From Cellulomonas persica (GTDB lineage: Bacteria; Actinomycetota; Actinomycetes; Actinomycetales; Cellulomonadaceae), in assembly GCF_007989825.1 (NCBI RefSeq), contig NZ_BJUA01000013.1:37224-101223 (forward strand): a stretch of DNA of 64,000 bases. Direction: 5' to 3'. The notes under the pieces were generated by a model, which did no database searches, was not told where the DNA came from, and saw only the letters and a list, made by a program, of their open reading frames with translations. Below are positions 50,041 through 61,419 of the stretch, one piece after another. Made by a program: the position numbers and the translations under genes. Within the stretch, counting starts at the first letter, position 1; each line of letters begins with the position of its first letter.

Positions 50041-51071
50041 CAGATGGCGCGCCGGGTCCCCGCGACACCCGCGGTCGCGGTCGTGGCGGCGGTGGGTGCC
50101 GGGCCGGCGGCCGGGAGCGGCACGCTCTCGACCAGGCTCGCGACGATCGACTCGGTGCTGCGCCCGGACAGTCGCGACTCCGTGCTGGGCAGGAGCCGGT
50201 GCGCGAGCACGGACGCGGCGAGCTGCTGCACGTCGTCGGGCAGCACGTGGTCGCGTCCGTCGATCGCGGCGATGCCCTTGGCGGCCCGCAGGAGCTGGAT
50301 CGCGGCGCGCGGCGACGCACCGAGGCGCAGGCCCGGCTCGTTCCGCGTGGCGCCGACGAGGTCGACGACGTACCGCTTGACGGCGGGGGAGGCGTACAGC
50401 CGGCGCGTGACGTCGATGAGCCGCGCGACGTGCGCGGCGTCGGTCACGGCCTGCAGCCCGGCGAGCGGGTCGGACGACTCCTGCAGGTCGAGCATGTCGA
50501 GCTCGGACTCGACGCTCGGGTAACCCACCGTCAGGCGGGCCATGAACCGGTCGCGCTGCGCCTCGGGCAGCGGGTACGTGCCTTCCATCTCGACGGGGTT
50601 CTGCGTCGCGACGACGAAGAACGGCCGCGGCAGGCGGTAGGTCCGACCGTCGACCGTGGCCTGGCCCTCCTGCATGCACTCGAGGAGCGCCGACTGCGTC
50701 TTCGGCGACGCGCGGTTGATCTCGTCGCCGATGACGACGTGCGCGAACACGGGGCCCGGGCGGAACTCGAACTCGTTGGTCTGAGTGCGGAAGATGTTGA
50801 CGCCCGTGAGGTCGCTCGGCATGAGGTCCGGAGTGAACTGGACCCGGCCGACGCTGCAGTCGATCGTGCGCGCGAGCGCCTTGGCGAGCGTCGTCTTGCC
50901 GACGCCGGGCACGTCCTCGAGGAGCAGGTGACCTTCGGCCAGGAGCACCGCGAGCGTGGTGCGCACGAGCTCGGGACGACCGGTGACGACGTGCTCGATC
51001 GCCGTACGCATCCGGTCGGTCGTGGCGACGAGGTCCGAGAGCTCGTCGGACGAGGGAACGGACTGCAGCAT
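50040..51071 (-). CDS. moxR: MoxR family AAA+ ATPase
   Basis: 343 residues. The Walker A region is LLLEDVPGVGKTTLAKALAR (about 57), Walker B and sensor are VVIGDEINRASPKTQSALLECM, then FFVVATQNPVEMEGTYPLPEAQRDRFM and the lid helices with LGASPRAAIQLLRAAK. It works as a chaperone-like ATPase, probably on the DUF58 protein. ATG 51071 has AAAGGAGG with four bases spacing, the strongest ribosome-binding site in the window. The C-terminal ~30 residues are Ala/Thr-rich. Divergent from mraZ across a 553-base region carrying MraZ-type repeats. Confidence 0.93.
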   Translation of the reverse strand: MLQSVPSSDELSDLVATTDRMRTAIEHVVTGRPELVRTTLAVLLAEGHLLLEDVPGVGKTTLAKALARTIDCSVGRVQFTPDLMPSDLTGVNIFRTQTNEFEFRPGPVFAHVVIGDEINRASPKTQSALLECMQEGQATVDGRTYRLPRPFFVVATQNPVEMEGTYPLPEAQRDRFMARLTVGYPSVESELDMLDLQESSDPLAGLQAVTDAAHVARLIDVTRRLYASPAVKRYVVDLVGATRNEPGLRLGASPRAAIQLLRAAKGIAAIDGRDHVLPDDVQQLAASVLAHRLLPSTESRLSGRSTESIVASLVESVPLPAAGPAPTAATTATAGVAGTRRAI

Positions 51072-51097
51072 GTGGCCTCCTTTGGCGGACTGGCACG

Positions 51098-51103
51098 AGC
51101 CTA
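51098..51103 (-). promoter_or_regulatory. -10 element of the moxR operon
   Basis: TAGGCT on the minus strand, about 26 bases before ATG 51071. It leaves a short leader containing AAAGGAGG. Confidence 0.55.
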
Positions 51104-51206
51104 CGGTGCGGTCCGCCCGGTCGGGGACGCCTTGTCCTACTTCCACCCGCATGGTCCCCCGCCGGTGGCGACGAGGGGTCGGCGGAGCGTCCGCGCGCCG
51201 CTCGCC

Positions 51207-51220
51207 CCACTTCCCTCCAC
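51207..51220 (-). promoter_or_regulatory. GTGG repeat pair, distal MraZ-like site
   Basis: On the minus strand GTGGAGGGAAGTGGGG: two GTGG units 10 bases apart, the same unit and period as the mraZ operator but in the opposite orientation, about 100 bases upstream of the moxR promoter. Confidence 0.4.
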
Positions 51221-51344
51221 GGCGCACCCCGCGCGACCGACCAGAGGGCGGCAGAACCCGGTCAGAACGGGACGAGACGGTCGATTTCGGGGCGCGTCAG
51301 TGGTGCGCCGGCCGGTACGGCGCACGCGGGCGCGCTGATTCCCT

Positions 51345-51358
51345 CCACTTCGCCCCAC
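51345..51358 (-). promoter_or_regulatory. GTGG repeat pair, middle MraZ-like site
   Basis: On the minus strand GTGGGGCGAAGTGGAGGG: two GTGG units 10 bases apart, including AAGTGGAG as in the main array. Confidence 0.4.
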
Positions 51359-51419
51359 CGCCTCTGACCTGCGCAAACGCGCCACGTCCGGGTGAAAACC
51401 GGGGAATCTGAAGGTGCAG

Positions 51420-51453
51420 GTGGAGCAAAGTGGAGTAGCGTGGGGGCACGTGG
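51420..51453 (+). promoter_or_regulatory. MraZ operator overlapping the mraZ promoter
   Basis: GTGG begins at 51420, 51430, 51440 and 51450, a four-unit direct repeat with exact 10-base period; the second unit reads AAAGTGGAG. This is the architecture of MraZ boxes (short G-rich direct repeats on one DNA face). TAGCGT at 51436-51441 inside the array is a candidate -10, so bound MraZ would block the division-cluster promoter. Confidence 0.8.
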
Positions 51454-51624
51454 TGAGGCGGGGAGTGAACGGGTTCGGTACGAGGTCCGTACGGGGTCCG
51501 GGAGCCACTCGCAGGTCGGTCGGCGGACCGGTGTCCAGGCGGTGAGCGGGTCCGGGAACGGGCCCGCGAGGCGAGGTCGGCAAGGCGGCGAGGCCGGGAG
51601 GTCGAACCCGCGGAGGGAGGCGGT

Positions 51625-52098
51625 GTGTCGCATGAGACCGTCGGCGTCCTCGGCTCCGGCATGCCCTTCCTCGGCACCTACACGCCGCGGCTGGACGACA
51701 AGGGCCGCCTCATCCTCCCGGCGAAGTTCCGGCCTCAGCTCGCGCAGGGCCTCGTGATGACGCGCGGTCAGGAGCGCTGTCTCTTCCTGCTCCCGCTGGA
51801 CGAGTTCCGCCGCTACCACGACCAGCTCCGCCAGGCGCCGGTCACGAGCAAGCAGGCACGGGACTACCTGCGCGTGTTCCTGTCCGGCGCGAGCGACGAG
51901 CTGCCCGACAAGCAGGGGCGCATCTCGATCCCGCCGGTGCTGCGCCAGTACGCCGGGCTCAACCGCGACGTGGCTGTGATCGGCACGGGCACGCGGGTCG
52001 AGATCTGGGACCTGCAGGCCTGGGAGACCTACCTGGCCGAGCAGGAGACCGGTTACGCCGACGCCACGGAGGAGGTCTTCCCGCAGGGCCGCTGGTGA
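51625..52098 (+). CDS. mraZ: Transcriptional regulator MraZ
   Basis: 157 residues with two AbrB-like SpoVT/MraZ domains: [21 protein letters not shown] (first, with the conserved D-x-K-G-R), then [27 protein letters not shown] second copy (seen as [20 protein letters not shown]). MraZ forms a ring that binds phased repeats before its own operon and represses the division cluster. GTG 51625 is chosen because GGAGGGAGG (51612-51620) is four bases upstream. The ATG at 51661, where most homologues begin, has no ribosome-binding site, so this protein has a 12-residue N-terminal extension. Confidence 0.94.
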   Translation: MSHETVGVLGSGMPFLGTYTPRLDDKGRLILPAKFRPQLAQGLVMTRGQERCLFLLPLDEFRRYHDQLRQAPVTSKQARDYLRVFLSGASDELPDKQGRISIPPVLRQYAGLNRDVAVIGTGTRVEIWDLQAWETYLAEQETGYADATEEVFPQGRW

Positions 52099-52199
52099 GC
52101 CCGGCGCCCCCGGGGCGCACCCGACGACACGACAGACAGCAGCTCGACAGCACGCACGACGAGGCCCGGCTCCCGCCCGACGAGACCTCCTCCCGACCG

Positions 52200-52225
52200 C
52201 TCTGCCGCACTTCCCCGCGGCAGAG
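52200..52225 (+). other. Hairpin in the mraZ–rsmH leader
   Basis: CTCTGCCGC pairs with GCGGCAGAG around an 8-base loop in the 230-base gap between mraZ and rsmH. It could be an attenuator or an mRNA processing/stability element. Nothing else is recognised in this gap. Confidence 0.45.
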
Positions 52226-52328
52226 GGCCGGTGGGGGATCTGGTCGGACGGCGGAGGGGCTGCCCGACCACCAGCCACACCAGCCCAGCACCAGCTGCAG
52301 GACAGCACGAGCGCGAGAGGGGGGACCC

Positions 52329-53369
52329 GTGACCGAGCCGACGCACCAGCCGTCCGACGACGCGGCGGACGCGCGATCGTCGGACGCCGCCTCGCGGCAC
52401 GTGCCCGTCCTGCTCGAGCGCTGCCTCGAGCTGCTCGCACCCGCGCTCGAGGTCGACGGCGCGGTGATGGTGGACTCGACGCTCGGCATGGGCGGTCACA
52501 CCGAGGGTGTGCTGCGGCGCTTCCCGCACGTGCGCGTCGTCGGCCTCGACCGCGACACGCAGGCGATCTCGCTCGCGAGCGAGCGGCTCGCGCCGTTCGG
52601 GGACCGGTTCACCGCGGTGCACGCGGTGTACGACGAGATCCGCGACGTCCTGGCCGAGCTGGGGATCCCGGCCGTGCAGGGCGTGCTCATGGACCTGGGC
52701 GTGTCGTCGCTGCAGCTCGACGAGACCGAGCGCGGCTTCTCGTACGCCCACGACGCGCCGCTCGACATGCGGATGGACGCCACGACCGGTCTGACCGCCG
52801 CGGACGTCCTCAACACGTACGACGAGCGCGAGCTGGCACGCGTGCTGCGCACGTACGGCGAGGAGCGGTTCGCGCCGCGCATCGCCCGCTCGATCGTGCG
52901 GGCGCGGCAGGAGGCGCCGCTGACCCGCACGGGCGAGCTCGTCGACCTCGTGCGCGCGAGCATCCCCGCGGCCAAGCGGCAGACGGGCGGGCACCCGGCC
53001 AAGCGCACGTTCCAGGCGCTGCGCATCGAGGTCAACCACGAGCTCGACGCGCTGGCCGCGGCGATCCCCGAGTCGATCGAGGCGCTCGCGGTCGGCGGGC
53101 GGATCGTCGTCGAGGCGTACCAGTCGCTCGAGGACCGCATGGTCAAGCAGGCCTTCGCCCAGGGCGCGAGCGTGAGCGCGCCGCCCGGGCTGCCCGTCGT
53201 GCCGGACACGCACCAGCCGTACCTGCGTCTGGTCACGCGCGGCGCGGAGGAGGCCGACGAGGCCGAGCTCGCCCGCAACCCCCGCTCACAGTCGGTGCGA
53301 CTACGAGCGGCAGAACGCCTCCGCGCCACCCCCGACCACCTGCGACCGACTCCGAGGAGGGCAGCATGA
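52329..53369 (+). CDS. rsmH: 16S rRNA (cytosine1402-N4)-methyltransferase RsmH
   Basis: 346 residues. SAM-binding: [20 protein letters not shown] and [14 protein letters not shown]. Substrate region: [27 protein letters not shown] and [19 protein letters not shown], then [11 protein letters not shown] and a C-terminal [15 protein letters not shown]. It methylates C1402 in the ribosomal P site. GTG 52329 follows GAGAGGGGGGA. The frame is open upstream to 52095 but without a ribosome-binding site. The stop overlaps ftsL (ATGA), so the methyltransferase is coupled to division genes, as normal for mraW/rsmH. Confidence 0.95.
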   Translation: MTEPTHQPSDDAADARSSDAASRHVPVLLERCLELLAPALEVDGAVMVDSTLGMGGHTEGVLRRFPHVRVVGLDRDTQAISLASERLAPFGDRFTAVHAVYDEIRDVLAELGIPAVQGVLMDLGVSSLQLDETERGFSYAHDAPLDMRMDATTGLTAADVLNTYDERELARVLRTYGEERFAPRIARSIVRARQEAPLTRTGELVDLVRASIPAAKRQTGGHPAKRTFQALRIEVNHELDALAAAIPESIEALAVGGRIVVEAYQSLEDRMVKQAFAQGASVSAPPGLPVVPDTHQPYLRLVTRGAEEADEAELARNPRSQSVRLRAAERLRATPDHLRPTPRRAA

Positions 53370-53800
53370 GCGCCAGCAGCGCAGCCCGCGCGTACCCCGC
53401 TCCCGCACGCCCCACGCTCGCCCCGGGTGCGCGGTCCACGCCGCTCGAGGCCCCCTCGCGCCAGGCGTCGCCCCGCCTGCGACTCGTGCGTGCCCCCGCG
53501 CAGGGCCGTACGCGCGTGCCGTTCGTCCTCGTCTGCATGGGCGTGCTCGCTGCCGCGTTGCTGTCCGCGCTCCTGCTCAACACGCAGATGGCGAAGAACT
53601 CCTACGAGAAGTACGACCTGTCCAACGAGCTGAGCCGGCTCGACCAGGACGCGCAGGACCTGTCGGCCGCGCTCGACCAGAAGGCGTCGCCGGGTCAGCT
53701 CGCGAAGGCCGCGGGCAAGCTCGGCATGGTGCCGTCCGACGGGACGGGCTGGATCCGGCTGTCCGACAAGGCGGTGCAGGCCGCCGCCGGCGGGCGCTGA
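53366..53800 (+). CDS. ftsL: Cell division protein FtsL
   Basis: 144 residues, bitopic. The cytoplasmic N-terminus (~50, Pro/Ala/Arg-rich) is followed by one transmembrane helix [21 protein letters not shown] (about 51-71) and an extracytoplasmic coiled coil ([27 protein letters not shown]). A final [24 protein letters not shown] resembles the FtsL/FtsB end that contacts the FtsQ complex. Identified by position between rsmH and ftsI plus topology, since sequence conservation is low. ATG 53366 overlaps the rsmH stop; TGATG joins it to ftsI. Confidence 0.88.
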   Translation: MSASSAARAYPAPARPTLAPGARSTPLEAPSRQASPRLRLVRAPAQGRTRVPFVLVCMGVLAAALLSALLLNTQMAKNSYEKYDLSNELSRLDQDAQDLSAALDQKASPGQLAKAAGKLGMVPSDGTGWIRLSDKAVQAAAGGR

Positions 53801-55734
53801 TGACCGACGTCACGCAGCGCCCGGCGGCGCGCGGCCCGCGTGGCGTCCCGGGCGCCGCGCCCCGCAGCGGGCACAGTGGCCACGTGAGCTCCACGACGGT
53901 GCGCCGCGCGCCCGGCGGACGCGAGCCGCAGGACCCCGCGGCCAAGCCGACGCGGTCGCGCGGCGCAGGTGCGCCGCCGATCGTCGTGCCCCGGCGCGAG
54001 CAGCCCGCACCCGCCGGCAGGCGCGCGCGCCTGCTCGTGCTCGTCGTCGCGATCGTGCTGCTGCTCGCCACGTTCGCCGGTCGGCTCGTGTACGTCCAGG
54101 CGATCAGCGGTCCGTCCCTCGCGCAGCAGGCGCGGGACAAGCGCCTGTCGACCTACGCGGTGATCGGCGCGCGCGGGCAGATCACCGACCGCGACGGGGT
54201 CGCTCTCGCGAGCTCCGTCGAGCGGTACAACATCTCGGTCAACCAGCTGCTCGTGGGGGAGTACCGCGGCGACGGCACCGACGAGGACCCACCCGGTGCG
54301 CTCGGCGTCGCGCGGCGGCTCGCGCCGTTGCTCGAGATGGACCCGGCGGTCCTGGGCGGCGAGCTCGTCGGCGACCGGAAGTTCAAGTACCTCGTCAAGG
54401 GCGTCCTGCCGACCACCGCGCGCGAGATCTTCAAGATGCGCCTGCCGGGGATCAACATCGACAAGGTCGCCGACCGTGTCTACCCGAACGGCAACCTCGC
54501 GGGGAACGTCATCGGCTTCGTGAACTCCAACGGCCAGGGCCTCGAGGGCCTCGAGGCCTCGCTCGACGAGCGGCTCAAGGGCACGCCCGGCACGGAGGTC
54601 GTCGAACGCGGTGCCAAGGGCCAGCAGGTGCCCGGCGGCTACTTCGAGGACACGCCCGCGACCACGGGAGACTCGGTGCGCCTCACGCTCGACTCGGACA
54701 TCGCGTGGAAGGCGCAGAGCCTGCTCGACGCCCAGGTCAAGGCGACCGGGGCGGACTCCGGCACGGTCGTCGTGCTCGACATCCCCTCGGGGGAGCTGCT
54801 CGCGCTCGCGGACTCGGGCGCACGCGACCCGAACAACCCGGGGGCGTCGTCGGGGGGATCGCTCGCGCCGTCGATCTCGAACATCTTCGAGCCGGGGTCG
54901 ACCGGCAAGGTCATCACGATGGCCGCGGTGCTCGAGGAGGGCCTGGTCACGCCGACCGACAAGTGGACCGTCCCGTACCAGTACCAGCTCGAGAACGGGC
55001 AGGTCTTCAAGGACTCGCACCCGCACGAGACGCAGCACCTGACGACCACGGGCGTGCTCGCGGAGTCGTCGAACACCGGGACCGTGCAGATCGGCTCGTT
55101 GCTGACGACCGACCAGCGCTACCAGTGGCTCGAGCGGTTCGGCCTCGGGACGAGGACGGGCATCGAGCTGCGCGGCGAGTCGCCCGGGTCGTTCGCCGAC
55201 CGCAACAACAACCGCACGCCGTACGCGGTCCTGTTCGGGCAGGCCGTCGCGGTGAACGCGCTCCAGGCGACCCAGGTGTTCGCCACCGTCGCCAACGGCG
55301 GGGTCCGCGTGCAGCCGCACATCATCAAGGGCTGGACGTCGCCCGACGGTCACTACGAGGACGCCGACGAGCCGGCGCGCACGCGGATCATCTCCGACGA
55401 CACCGCCTCGACCCTGATGTCGATGCTCGAGTCCGTGGTCGACGACGGCACCGGGTCGAGCGCAGCCATCCCCGGCTACCGCGTGGCCGGCAAGACGGGC
55501 ACGGCGCAGAACTGGGTCAACGGCAAGCAGGGCATCACGGCGTCCTTCATCGGTGTGGTCCCCGCGGACGAGCCGCGCCTCGCGATCAGTGTGATCCTGC
55601 ACAACCCGCGGTCGTCGGAGTACGGCGGCGTGGTCGCGGCGCCGGTCTTCCGGGACATCGGCACGTACGCCCTGAGTGAGCTGGGTGTGCCGCCCTCGGG
55701 GGCCAAGGCGACGCTGTTCCCGACGACGTGGTGA
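53800..55734 (+). CDS. ftsI: Septal peptidoglycan transpeptidase FtsI (PBP3)
   Basis: 644 residues. A long basic/Pro-rich cytoplasmic tail (~75) precedes the membrane helix LLVLVVAIVLLLATFAGRLVY. The pedestal domain has RGQITDRDGVALASS. The transpeptidase has the serine motif PGSTGK (Ser367), SSN (423-425) and KTGTA (565). It cross-links septal peptidoglycan together with FtsW. ATG 53800 overlaps the ftsL stop (TGATG). Cytoplasmic tails of this length are typical for actinobacterial FtsI. The 3' end contains the alternative upstream GTG of murE. Confidence 0.96.
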   Translation: MTDVTQRPAARGPRGVPGAAPRSGHSGHVSSTTVRRAPGGREPQDPAAKPTRSRGAGAPPIVVPRREQPAPAGRRARLLVLVVAIVLLLATFAGRLVYVQAISGPSLAQQARDKRLSTYAVIGARGQITDRDGVALASSVERYNISVNQLLVGEYRGDGTDEDPPGALGVARRLAPLLEMDPAVLGGELVGDRKFKYLVKGVLPTTAREIFKMRLPGINIDKVADRVYPNGNLAGNVIGFVNSNGQGLEGLEASLDERLKGTPGTEVVERGAKGQQVPGGYFEDTPATTGDSVRLTLDSDIAWKAQSLLDAQVKATGADSGTVVVLDIPSGELLALADSGARDPNNPGASSGGSLAPSISNIFEPGSTGKVITMAAVLEEGLVTPTDKWTVPYQYQLENGQVFKDSHPHETQHLTTTGVLAESSNTGTVQIGSLLTTDQRYQWLERFGLGTRTGIELRGESPGSFADRNNNRTPYAVLFGQAVAVNALQATQVFATVANGGVRVQPHIIKGWTSPDGHYEDADEPARTRIISDDTASTLMSMLESVVDDGTGSSAAIPGYRVAGKTGTAQNWVNGKQGITASFIGVVPADEPRLAISVILHNPRSSEYGGVVAAPVFRDIGTYALSELGVPPSGAKATLFPTTW

Positions 55735-55783
55735 GCACCCCCGCGGAGCTGGTCGAGCGCGCGTCGGGGGCGGGGGTCCGGGG

Positions 55784-55789
55784 TAGATT
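55784..55789 (+). promoter_or_regulatory. Internal -10 element before murE
   Basis: TAGATT seven bases before ATG 55797. A leaderless promoter inside the division cluster that could raise wall-precursor enzymes independently of MraZ control. Confidence 0.5.
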
Positions 55790-55796
55790 CCTCCCC

Positions 55797-57388
<1,592 letters not shown>

Positions 57389-57392
<4 letters not shown>

Positions 57393-58861
57393 TCGCGCTG
57401 ACCGCCGCCGAGGTCGCGGCGGCCACGGGCGGGACCCTGCACGCCGTCGCGCCCGCCACCGTGGTGCACGGTTCGGTGGTGACCGACTCGCGTCAGGTCG
57501 AGACCGGCGGGCTGTTCGTCGCGCTGCCCGGCGAGCACGTCGACGGGCACGACTTCGCGGCGACCGCGGTCGCCGCGGGTGCCGCCGCGGTCCTGGCGGC
57601 GCGCCCGCTGGCGGACGACGAGGGCCGTGGGCTGCCCACGGTCGTCGTGCCGGACGTCGAGGTCGCGCTCGGCGAGCTGGCCCGCGAGGTCCTCGCGCGG
57701 CTCCGGCTCGCGGCGCTCGAGCCCGGCGGCAGCGGCCTGCGCGTCATCGGCGTCACGGGCTCGGTGGGCAAGACGACGACGAAGGACCTGCTCGCCCAGC
57801 TGTGCGGCGCCGCAGGGCCGACGATCGCGCCCGTACGCTCGTTCAACAACGAGATCGGTCTGCCTCTGACGGTCCTGCGGGCCGACGAGTCCACGCGCTT
57901 CCTTGTGCTCGAGATGGGCGCGTCGGGCCCCGGTCACCTCGACTACCTCACGCGCATCGCGCCGCCCGACGTGGCGGTCGTGCTCGTCGTCGGGCAGGCG
58001 CACCTCGGGGGCTTCGGCGGGATCGAGGCGGTCGCGCGCGCCAAGTCGGAGATCGTCCAGGGCCTCGTGCCCGACGGCGTGGCGGTGCTCAACGCCGACG
58101 ACCACCGCGTGCTCGCGATGTCCGCGCTCGCCCCCGGTGAGGTCGTGACGTTCGGCGCGAGCACGGGTGCGGGCGTGCGCGCGACCGACGTGGTCGTCGA
58201 CCGGGCCGGGCGCGCGCGGTTCACGCTCGTCGTCGCCGACGGCACGGCGCAGCGCCAGGAGGCGCGCGTCGAGCTGCGGCTCGTGGGCGAGCACCACGTC
58301 CACAACGCGCTCGCCGCCGCCGCGGCCGCGCTCGCGGTCGGGCTCACGCTCGAGGACGTCGCGGCGAGCCTGACCGCCGCGGACGCGCTGTCGCCGCACC
58401 GCATGCACGTCGTGGACCGCGCCGACGGCGTGACGGTCATCGACGACTCCTACAACGCGAACCCGGACTCGATGCGCGCCGCGCTGAAGGCGCTCGCGGT
58501 CGTCGCGGGTCGCGACCGGCGCTCGGTCGCCGTGCTGGGGGAGATGCTCGAGCTGGGCGAGGGCTCGCGCGCCGCGCACGACGCGATCGGCGAGCTCGTG
58601 GTGCGCCTCAACATCGGCCTGACGGTCGTGGTGGGCGAGGGTGCGCGACCGATCGGCGACGGCGCCAACCGCGAGGGCAGCTGGGGCGACGAGGTCGCGC
58701 TCGTCGACGACGTCGACGCGGCCGAGCGGTTCCTCGAGACCGAGCTGCGCCCGGGGGACGTCGTGCTCGTCAAGTCGTCGTTCGGTGCGGGCCTGTGGCA
58801 GCTCGGTGACCGGCTCACGGACCCGACCACGCACCCGGCGGCGACGGCGGTCACGTCGTGA
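57389..58861 (+). CDS. murF: UDP-N-acetylmuramoyl-tripeptide--D-alanyl-D-alanine ligase MurF
   Basis: 490 residues. It adds D-Ala-D-Ala to the nucleotide tripeptide. N-terminal [20 protein letters not shown] (substrate-binding), P-loop [14 protein letters not shown] (about 127), [30 protein letters not shown], a NAL/NADD loop with [10 protein letters not shown], and C-terminal [20 protein letters not shown]. The GTG overlaps the murE stop (GTGA). The usual K-x-K lysine at the end is present in [15 protein letters not shown]. Confidence 0.96.
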
Positions 58862-59940
58862 GGGCCGTCCTGATCTCGGGCGGCGTGGCGATGCTCGTCG
58901 CCCTGCTCGGCACGCCGCTGTTCATCCGCTTCCTGGTCCGCAAGCAGTACGGCCAGTTCATCCGCCAGGACGGTCCGACCGCGCACTTCACCAAGCGCGG
59001 CACGCCGACCATGGGCGGCGTCGTCATCATCGGCGCGACCCTGCTGGGCTGGAGCGCCGCGCTCCTGCTGACCGGTACCCGGCCGTCGGTGTCCGGCGTC
59101 CTCGTGCTGTTCCTCATGACGGGGCTGGGGCTCGTCGGGTTCCTCGACGACTTCATCAAGATCAGCCGGCAACGCAGCCTGGGCCTGCAGGCGCGCTGGA
59201 AGATCGTCGGGCAGGGGCTGGTCGGCATCGCGTTCGCGGTCGCCGCGCTGCAGTTCCCCAACGAGCTGTTCCGCACGCCCGCGTCGACGAACATCTCGTT
59301 CATCCGCGACACGAACCTCGACCTGGCGTTCGCGGGCGCGACCGTGGGTCTCGTCCTGTTCGTCATCTGGGCGAACTTCCTCATCACCGCGTGGTCGAAC
59401 GCGGTCAACCTCACCGACGGCCTGGACGGTCTCGCGACGGGCGTCTCGCTCATCGTCTTCGGCGCGTACGTCGTCGTGTGCGTGTGGCAGTTCAACCAGT
59501 CGTGCCAGATCCTCGCGTCGGCCGGACCACGCTGCTACGAGACGCGCGACCCGCTCGCGCTGGCCGTGGTCGCCGCGGCGATCACCGGGGCGTGCTTCGG
59601 CTTCCTGTGGTGGAACGCGAGCCCCGCGAAGATCTTCATGGGCGACACCGGCTCGCTCGCGCTCGGTGGCGCCCTCGCCGGCCTGTCGATCCTCACCCGC
59701 ACCGAGATCCTCGCCGCGATCATCGGTGGCCTGTTCGTGCTCGAGGTGCTCTCGGACGTCATCCAGATCGGGTCGTTCAAGCTCACCGGGAGACGGGTGT
59801 TCAAGATGGCCCCGCTGCACCACCACTTCGAGCTCGGCGGGTGGGGCGAGGTCACGATCGTCATCCGGTTCTGGATCATCGCCGGCCTGTTCGTCGCGCT
59901 CGGCGTCGGGATCTTCTACGCCGAGTGGGTGGCGGGCTAG
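58858..59940 (+). CDS. mraY: Phospho-N-acetylmuramoyl-pentapeptide-transferase MraY
   Basis: 360 residues, ten predicted transmembrane helices. It makes lipid I from UDP-MurNAc-pentapeptide and undecaprenyl phosphate. The signature [17 protein letters not shown] is near residue 40, the Asp-rich catalytic loop is [19 protein letters not shown] (about 94), the second is [14 protein letters not shown] (about 180), [12 protein letters not shown] follows, and the histidine loop [13 protein letters not shown] is near 315. GTG 58858 overlaps the murF stop (GTGA). Confidence 0.97.
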   Translation: MRAVLISGGVAMLVALLGTPLFIRFLVRKQYGQFIRQDGPTAHFTKRGTPTMGGVVIIGATLLGWSAALLLTGTRPSVSGVLVLFLMTGLGLVGFLDDFIKISRQRSLGLQARWKIVGQGLVGIAFAVAALQFPNELFRTPASTNISFIRDTNLDLAFAGATVGLVLFVIWANFLITAWSNAVNLTDGLDGLATGVSLIVFGAYVVVCVWQFNQSCQILASAGPRCYETRDPLALAVVAAAITGACFGFLWWNASPAKIFMGDTGSLALGGALAGLSILTRTEILAAIIGGLFVLEVLSDVIQIGSFKLTGRRVFKMAPLHHHFELGGWGEVTIVIRFWIIAGLFVALGVGIFYAEWVAG

Positions 59941-61419
59941 GTGTCACCGCTCGACTCACCGCTGGACCTCGAGGGCGCACGGGTCGTCGTCGCAGGGCTG
60001 GGGGTCTCCGGTCGTGCCGCCGCCGAGGTGCTCGCGTCGCGCGGCGCTCGCGTGGTCCCCGTCGACGACGCGTCCGACGACGCGGTGGCGACCGACGAGT
60101 ACCTGGCGGGAGGCGGTCTGGACCGCGCCGACCTCGTCGTGACCTCACCCGGCCTCGCGCCGCACCACCCGCTGCTCGCCGCCGCCGCGGCACGCGGCCT
60201 GCCCGTGTGGAGCGAGGTCGAGCTCGCGTGGCGCGTGCGCGTGCCCGGACCGTCGGGTGTGCCCGCGCCGTGGCTCGCGCTCACGGGGACCAACGGCAAG
60301 ACGACGACCGTCGGGATGCTCGAGTCGATCCTGTCCGCGGCTGGCCGCACCGCGCTCGCGGTCGGCAACGTCGGCACGCCGATCACGCACGCCGCCACCG
60401 ACGCGTCGCTCGACGTGCTCGCGGTCGAGCTGTCGAGCTTCCAGCTGCACTTCACGCACTCGATGTCGGCGCAGGCCGCCGCCGTGCTCAACGTCGCGCC
60501 CGACCACCTCGACTGGCACGGCTCGCTCGAGGCGTACGCGGCGGACAAGGCGCGCGTGTACGAGCGCGCCCAGCTCGCGTGCGTCTACAACGTGGCCGAC
60601 CCGCGCACCGAGCAGATGGTGCGCGACGCCGACGTCGTGGACGGTGCGGTCGCGGTCGGGTTCACCACGGCGACGCCGTCGGTCGGCCAGATCGGCCTCG
60701 TCGAGGACGTCCTCGTCGACCGCGGGTTCGCCCGGCTGCGGCACACGCACGCCACAGAGCTCGCGACGCTCGACGACCTGCGCGCGCACGCCGGGCCGGA
60801 CGGCACCGTGCCGCGTCACGTGGTCGCGGACGCGCTCGCCGCGGCGGCGCTCGCGCTCGCCCACGGCGTCGAGCCGGTGGCGGTGCGCGACGGGCTACGG
60901 GCCTTCGACCCGGGTCGGCACCGCATCGAGACGGTCGCGCACGAGTCGACGCCCGACGGCCCGGTGTCCTACGTCGACGACTCGAAGGCAACCAACGCGC
61001 ACGCCGCGGCGGCGTCCCTCGGCGCGTTCGCGCCCGGCAGCGTCGTGTGGATCGCGGGCGGGCTGGCCAAGGGCGCGCGGTTCGACGAGCTCGTCCGGAC
61101 CCGCCGCGACCGGCTGCGCGGCGTCGTGCTGATCGGCGTCGACCGCGAGCCGCTGCGTGACGCGCTCGCCCGACACGCGCCCGATGTCCCCGTCGTCGAG
61201 ATCGTCCCCGGTGAGACTGGGGACGTGATGACCTCCGCCGTGGCCGCTGCGCGCTCGCTGGTCCGCACCGCGGGTGCGTCCGGCGCCACGGTGCTGCTCG
61301 CCCCCGCGTGCGCCTCGATGGACCAGTTCGCCTCGTACGCCGCCCGCGGTGACGCGTTCGCCGCGGCTGCGCGTGCCGCGGTGGGCGAGGGAGGCGAGCG
61401 GACGGGCGGTCGCGCGTGA
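59941..61419 (+). CDS. murD: UDP-N-acetylmuramoylalanine--D-glutamate ligase MurD
   Basis: 492 residues. Adds D-Glu to UDP-MurNAc-L-Ala. N-terminal Rossmann motif VVVAGLGVSGRAAAEVLAS, VVTSPGLAPHHPLL, P-loop LTGTNGKTTTVGML (about 118), LNVAPDHLDWHGSLEAY, C-terminal YVDDSKATNAHAAAASLGAF and LAPACASMDQFASYAARGDAF. GTG 59941 directly abuts the mraY TAG with no gap, and the stop overlaps ftsW (GTGA). Confidence 0.96.
   Translation: MSPLDSPLDLEGARVVVAGLGVSGRAAAEVLASRGARVVPVDDASDDAVATDEYLAGGGLDRADLVVTSPGLAPHHPLLAAAAARGLPVWSEVELAWRVRVPGPSGVPAPWLALTGTNGKTTTVGMLESILSAAGRTALAVGNVGTPITHAATDASLDVLAVELSSFQLHFTHSMSAQAAAVLNVAPDHLDWHGSLEAYAADKARVYERAQLACVYNVADPRTEQMVRDADVVDGAVAVGFTTATPSVGQIGLVEDVLVDRGFARLRHTHATELATLDDLRAHAGPDGTVPRHVVADALAAAALALAHGVEPVAVRDGLRAFDPGRHRIETVAHESTPDGPVSYVDDSKATNAHAAAASLGAFAPGSVVWIAGGLAKGARFDELVRTRRDRLRGVVLIGVDREPLRDALARHAPDVPVVEIVPGETGDVMTSAVAAARSLVRTAGASGATVLLAPACASMDQFASYAARGDAFAAAARAAVGEGGERTGGRA

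Larger units (their letters stand above)
51072..51624. other. moxR–mraZ intergenic region (553 bases)
   Basis: No gene supported. It carries the moxR promoter, two GTGG repeat pairs facing moxR, the four-unit MraZ array with the mraZ promoter, and a ~160-base mraZ leader. G-rich and C-rich tracts alternate, so structured RNA cannot be excluded, but no known riboswitch is recognised. Confidence 0.6.

Noticed and set aside
55728..55796. Upstream GTG start for murE overlapping the ftsI stop
   Set aside because: Possible by coupling, but the ATG at 55797 has a -10 element seven bases upstream and gives the usual MurE length; kept as an alternative.
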